Assembly (NCBI RefSeq): GCF_037152535.1
Contig: NZ_JBBCMA010000001.1
Location: 992,001-1,056,000, forward strand
Length of the DNA stretch: 64,000 nt
Direction: 5' to 3'
Origin: Leclercia sp. AS011
GTDB lineage: Bacteria > Pseudomonadota > Gammaproteobacteria > Enterobacterales > Enterobacteriaceae
Shown here: piece by piece, positions 62,651-64,000 of the stretch
How the letters are laid out: each line of letters opens with the position of its first letter
Position numbering within the stretch: position 1 is the first letter of the stretch
Notes under the pieces: generated by a model
The model's input: only the letters and a program-made list of their open reading frames with translations
Told to the model about the DNA's origin: nothing
Databases searched by the model: none
Made by a program: the position numbers and the translations under genes

Positions 62651-63981
62651 CCGATCGCCTCATCGCCTTTCTGATCCTTTGCCTGATGTTCAGTTTTCCG
62701 CTCGGCGTGGCGGTGGTTTTTACCGGTGAAGTGATCCTCGATTTCGTCTTTTTCTGGCCGCTGTTTATGTCGGCCCTCTGGATAAGCGGTGGAATTTACT
62801 TCTGGTTTCACCGCGAGCGCCACTGGCCATGGGGGCCGGGCACTCCGCCGCCTGTACTGGCTGGCAATCCGCTGATTTCCATTCTTGTGCCGTGCTTTAA
62901 CGAAGGGGTGAACGCGCGTGAGACTATCGAAGCGGCGCTGGCGCAACGTTATGAAAATATTGAAGTGATTGCTATCAATGACGGTTCTATCGACAACACC
63001 GCGGCCGTGCTGGAGCAGTTAGCGAGTGAATATTCGCGGCTGCGGGTGATTCATCTGGCGGAAAACCAGGGAAAAGCGGTGGCCCTGCAGGCAGGTGCCG
63101 CGGCGGCGCGCAGTGACTTTCTGGTCTGTATTGATGGTGATGCGCTGCTGGATAAAGATGCGGCGGCGTATATGGTCGCACCGCTGCTCAACCACCCGCG
63201 CGTGGGGGCCGTGACCGGTAATCCGCGTATCCGCACGCGTTCAACGCTGATTGGGCGAGTCCAGGTGGGGGAGTTTTCATCTATTATCGGCCTCATCAAG
63301 CGTACCCAGCGCGTCTATGGTCAGGTCTTTACCGTTTCCGGTGTTATTGCCGCTTTTCGCCGTCGCGCCCTGGCAGAGGTGGGGTACTGGAGCCCGGATA
63401 TGATCACGGAAGATATTGATATCAGTTGGAAGTTACAGCTGCGCCACTGGTCAATTTTCTTCGAGCCGCGTGCGCTGTGTTGGATTTTGATGCCCGAGAC
63501 GCTGAAAGGGCTTTGGAAGCAGCGTCTGCGCTGGGCGCAGGGGGGCGCGGAGGTGTTTATTGTCAATATGCGTCGCTTGTGGGGCTGGGAGTACCGGCGC
63601 ATGTGGCCTCTGTTTCTTGAGTTTTGCATGTCAACCGCATGGGCCTTTGCCTATGCCGTCAGCATTGTGTTGTTTCTCATCGGGCGGCTTATTCCGATGC
63701 CCGATTCCTTATATGTTCAGCACCTTTTCCCACCGGCTTTTACTGGCCTGATGCTGGGCGTGGTCTGTCTGGTGCAGTTCGCGGTCAGTCTGTTTATTGA
63801 AAGACGCTACGAGAAAGGTATTGCGGCGTCACTGTTCTGGGTTATCTGGTTTCCGGTGGTGTACTGGATGTTGAGTTTGTTCACTACGCTTGTGGCTTTC
63901 CCGAAAGTCATGCTGCGCCGCAAACGCAGCAGAGCTCGCTGGGTAAGTCCCGATCGCGGTATTGGGAGATTAAAACCATGA
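62647..63981 (+). CDS. pgaC: PgaC, processive N-acetylglucosamine transferase
   Basis: 444 aa (E. coli 441). Two N-terminal helices, then a GT2 domain: [28 protein letters not shown] and QRLRWAQGG, the complete processive synthase set, followed by several C-terminal helices. It uses UDP-GlcNAc to make poly-beta-1,6-GlcNAc at the inner membrane; activity in E. coli requires PgaD and c-di-GMP. Starts within the pgaB stop (ATGA) and its own stop overlaps the pgaD start (ATGA at 63978-63981). Confidence 0.96.
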   Translation: MTDRLIAFLILCLMFSFPLGVAVVFTGEVILDFVFFWPLFMSALWISGGIYFWFHRERHWPWGPGTPPPVLAGNPLISILVPCFNEGVNARETIEAALAQRYENIEVIAINDGSIDNTAAVLEQLASEYSRLRVIHLAENQGKAVALQAGAAAARSDFLVCIDGDALLDKDAAAYMVAPLLNHPRVGAVTGNPRIRTRSTLIGRVQVGEFSSIIGLIKRTQRVYGQVFTVSGVIAAFRRRALAEVGYWSPDMITEDIDISWKLQLRHWSIFFEPRALCWILMPETLKGLWKQRLRWAQGGAEVFIVNMRRLWGWEYRRMWPLFLEFCMSTAWAFAYAVSIVLFLIGRLIPMPDSLYVQHLFPPAFTGLMLGVVCLVQFAVSLFIERRYEKGIAASLFWVIWFPVVYWMLSLFTTLVAFPKVMLRRKRSRARWVSPDRGIGRLKP

Positions 63982-64000
63982 TCCAACCTTTAATTTTTAC
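63978..64000 (+). CDS. pgaD: PgaD, first codons only (cut by window end)
   Basis: ATG at 63978 overlapping the pgaC stop, then MIQPLIF... to the window edge. Called PgaD from position alone: the fourth pga gene is a small two-helix membrane protein that joins PgaC in c-di-GMP-dependent synthesis. The sequence is too short to prove identity. Confidence 0.65.

Overview
The window looks like chromosomal DNA of an Enterobacteriaceae member close to Enterobacter, Lelliottia or Leclercia; I cannot fix the genus. The evidence is the E. coli-like backbone azoR-hrpA-ydcF-aldA-gapC-cybB in its usual order, REP-type palindromes between genes, and close homologues of bdcA/bdcR, nimR/nimT, umuD and pgaABCD. 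Most genes are GC-rich; about 54.2-58.2 kb is visibly AT-richer and looks acquired.

Layout. (1) 1-8.5 kb: a divergent envelope-polysaccharide locus. Leftward run a PilZ-less cellulose-synthase-like glycosyltransferase and two DUF3131 proteins. Rightward run an OpgC-like acyltransferase, a probable outer-membrane barrel, a receiver-PP2C phosphatase, a STAS protein and an anti-sigma-type kinase. The last three form a complete partner-switching module. (2) 8.5-31 kb: the E. coli-like backbone, interrupted by a tripartite MFS efflux operon, two MHS-family transporters, a MocR/EamA pair, a KGG stress protein, small unknown genes and dispersed repeats, including a composite element present in a long and a short form. 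(3) 30.4-31.9 kb: a structured non-coding leader with mutually exclusive pairings, an unknown gene, and a solitary umuD under a near-perfect LexA box. (4) 32-54 kb: an accessory region dense in divergent regulator/oxidoreductase pairs (LysR, AraC, TetR, XRE-type), including bdcA/bdcR, nimR/nimT, and an amidohydrolase-YdcZ-SMP-30 set. (5) 54.5-57.9 kb: a secreted unknown protein, then a surface lipoprotein with a TbpB-like barrel next to a Slam-type outer-membrane translocon. (6) 58.1 kb to the end: pgaABC and the first codons of pgaD, for poly-N-acetylglucosamine export.

The recurring theme is the cell surface and biofilm: two exopolysaccharide loci at the two ends, a biofilm-dispersal protein (BdcA) in the middle, and a Slam/lipoprotein pair beside pga. 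The most likely under-described systems are the partner-switch-linked polysaccharide locus and the Slam pair. All functional calls are from reading the sequence; no database search was run.
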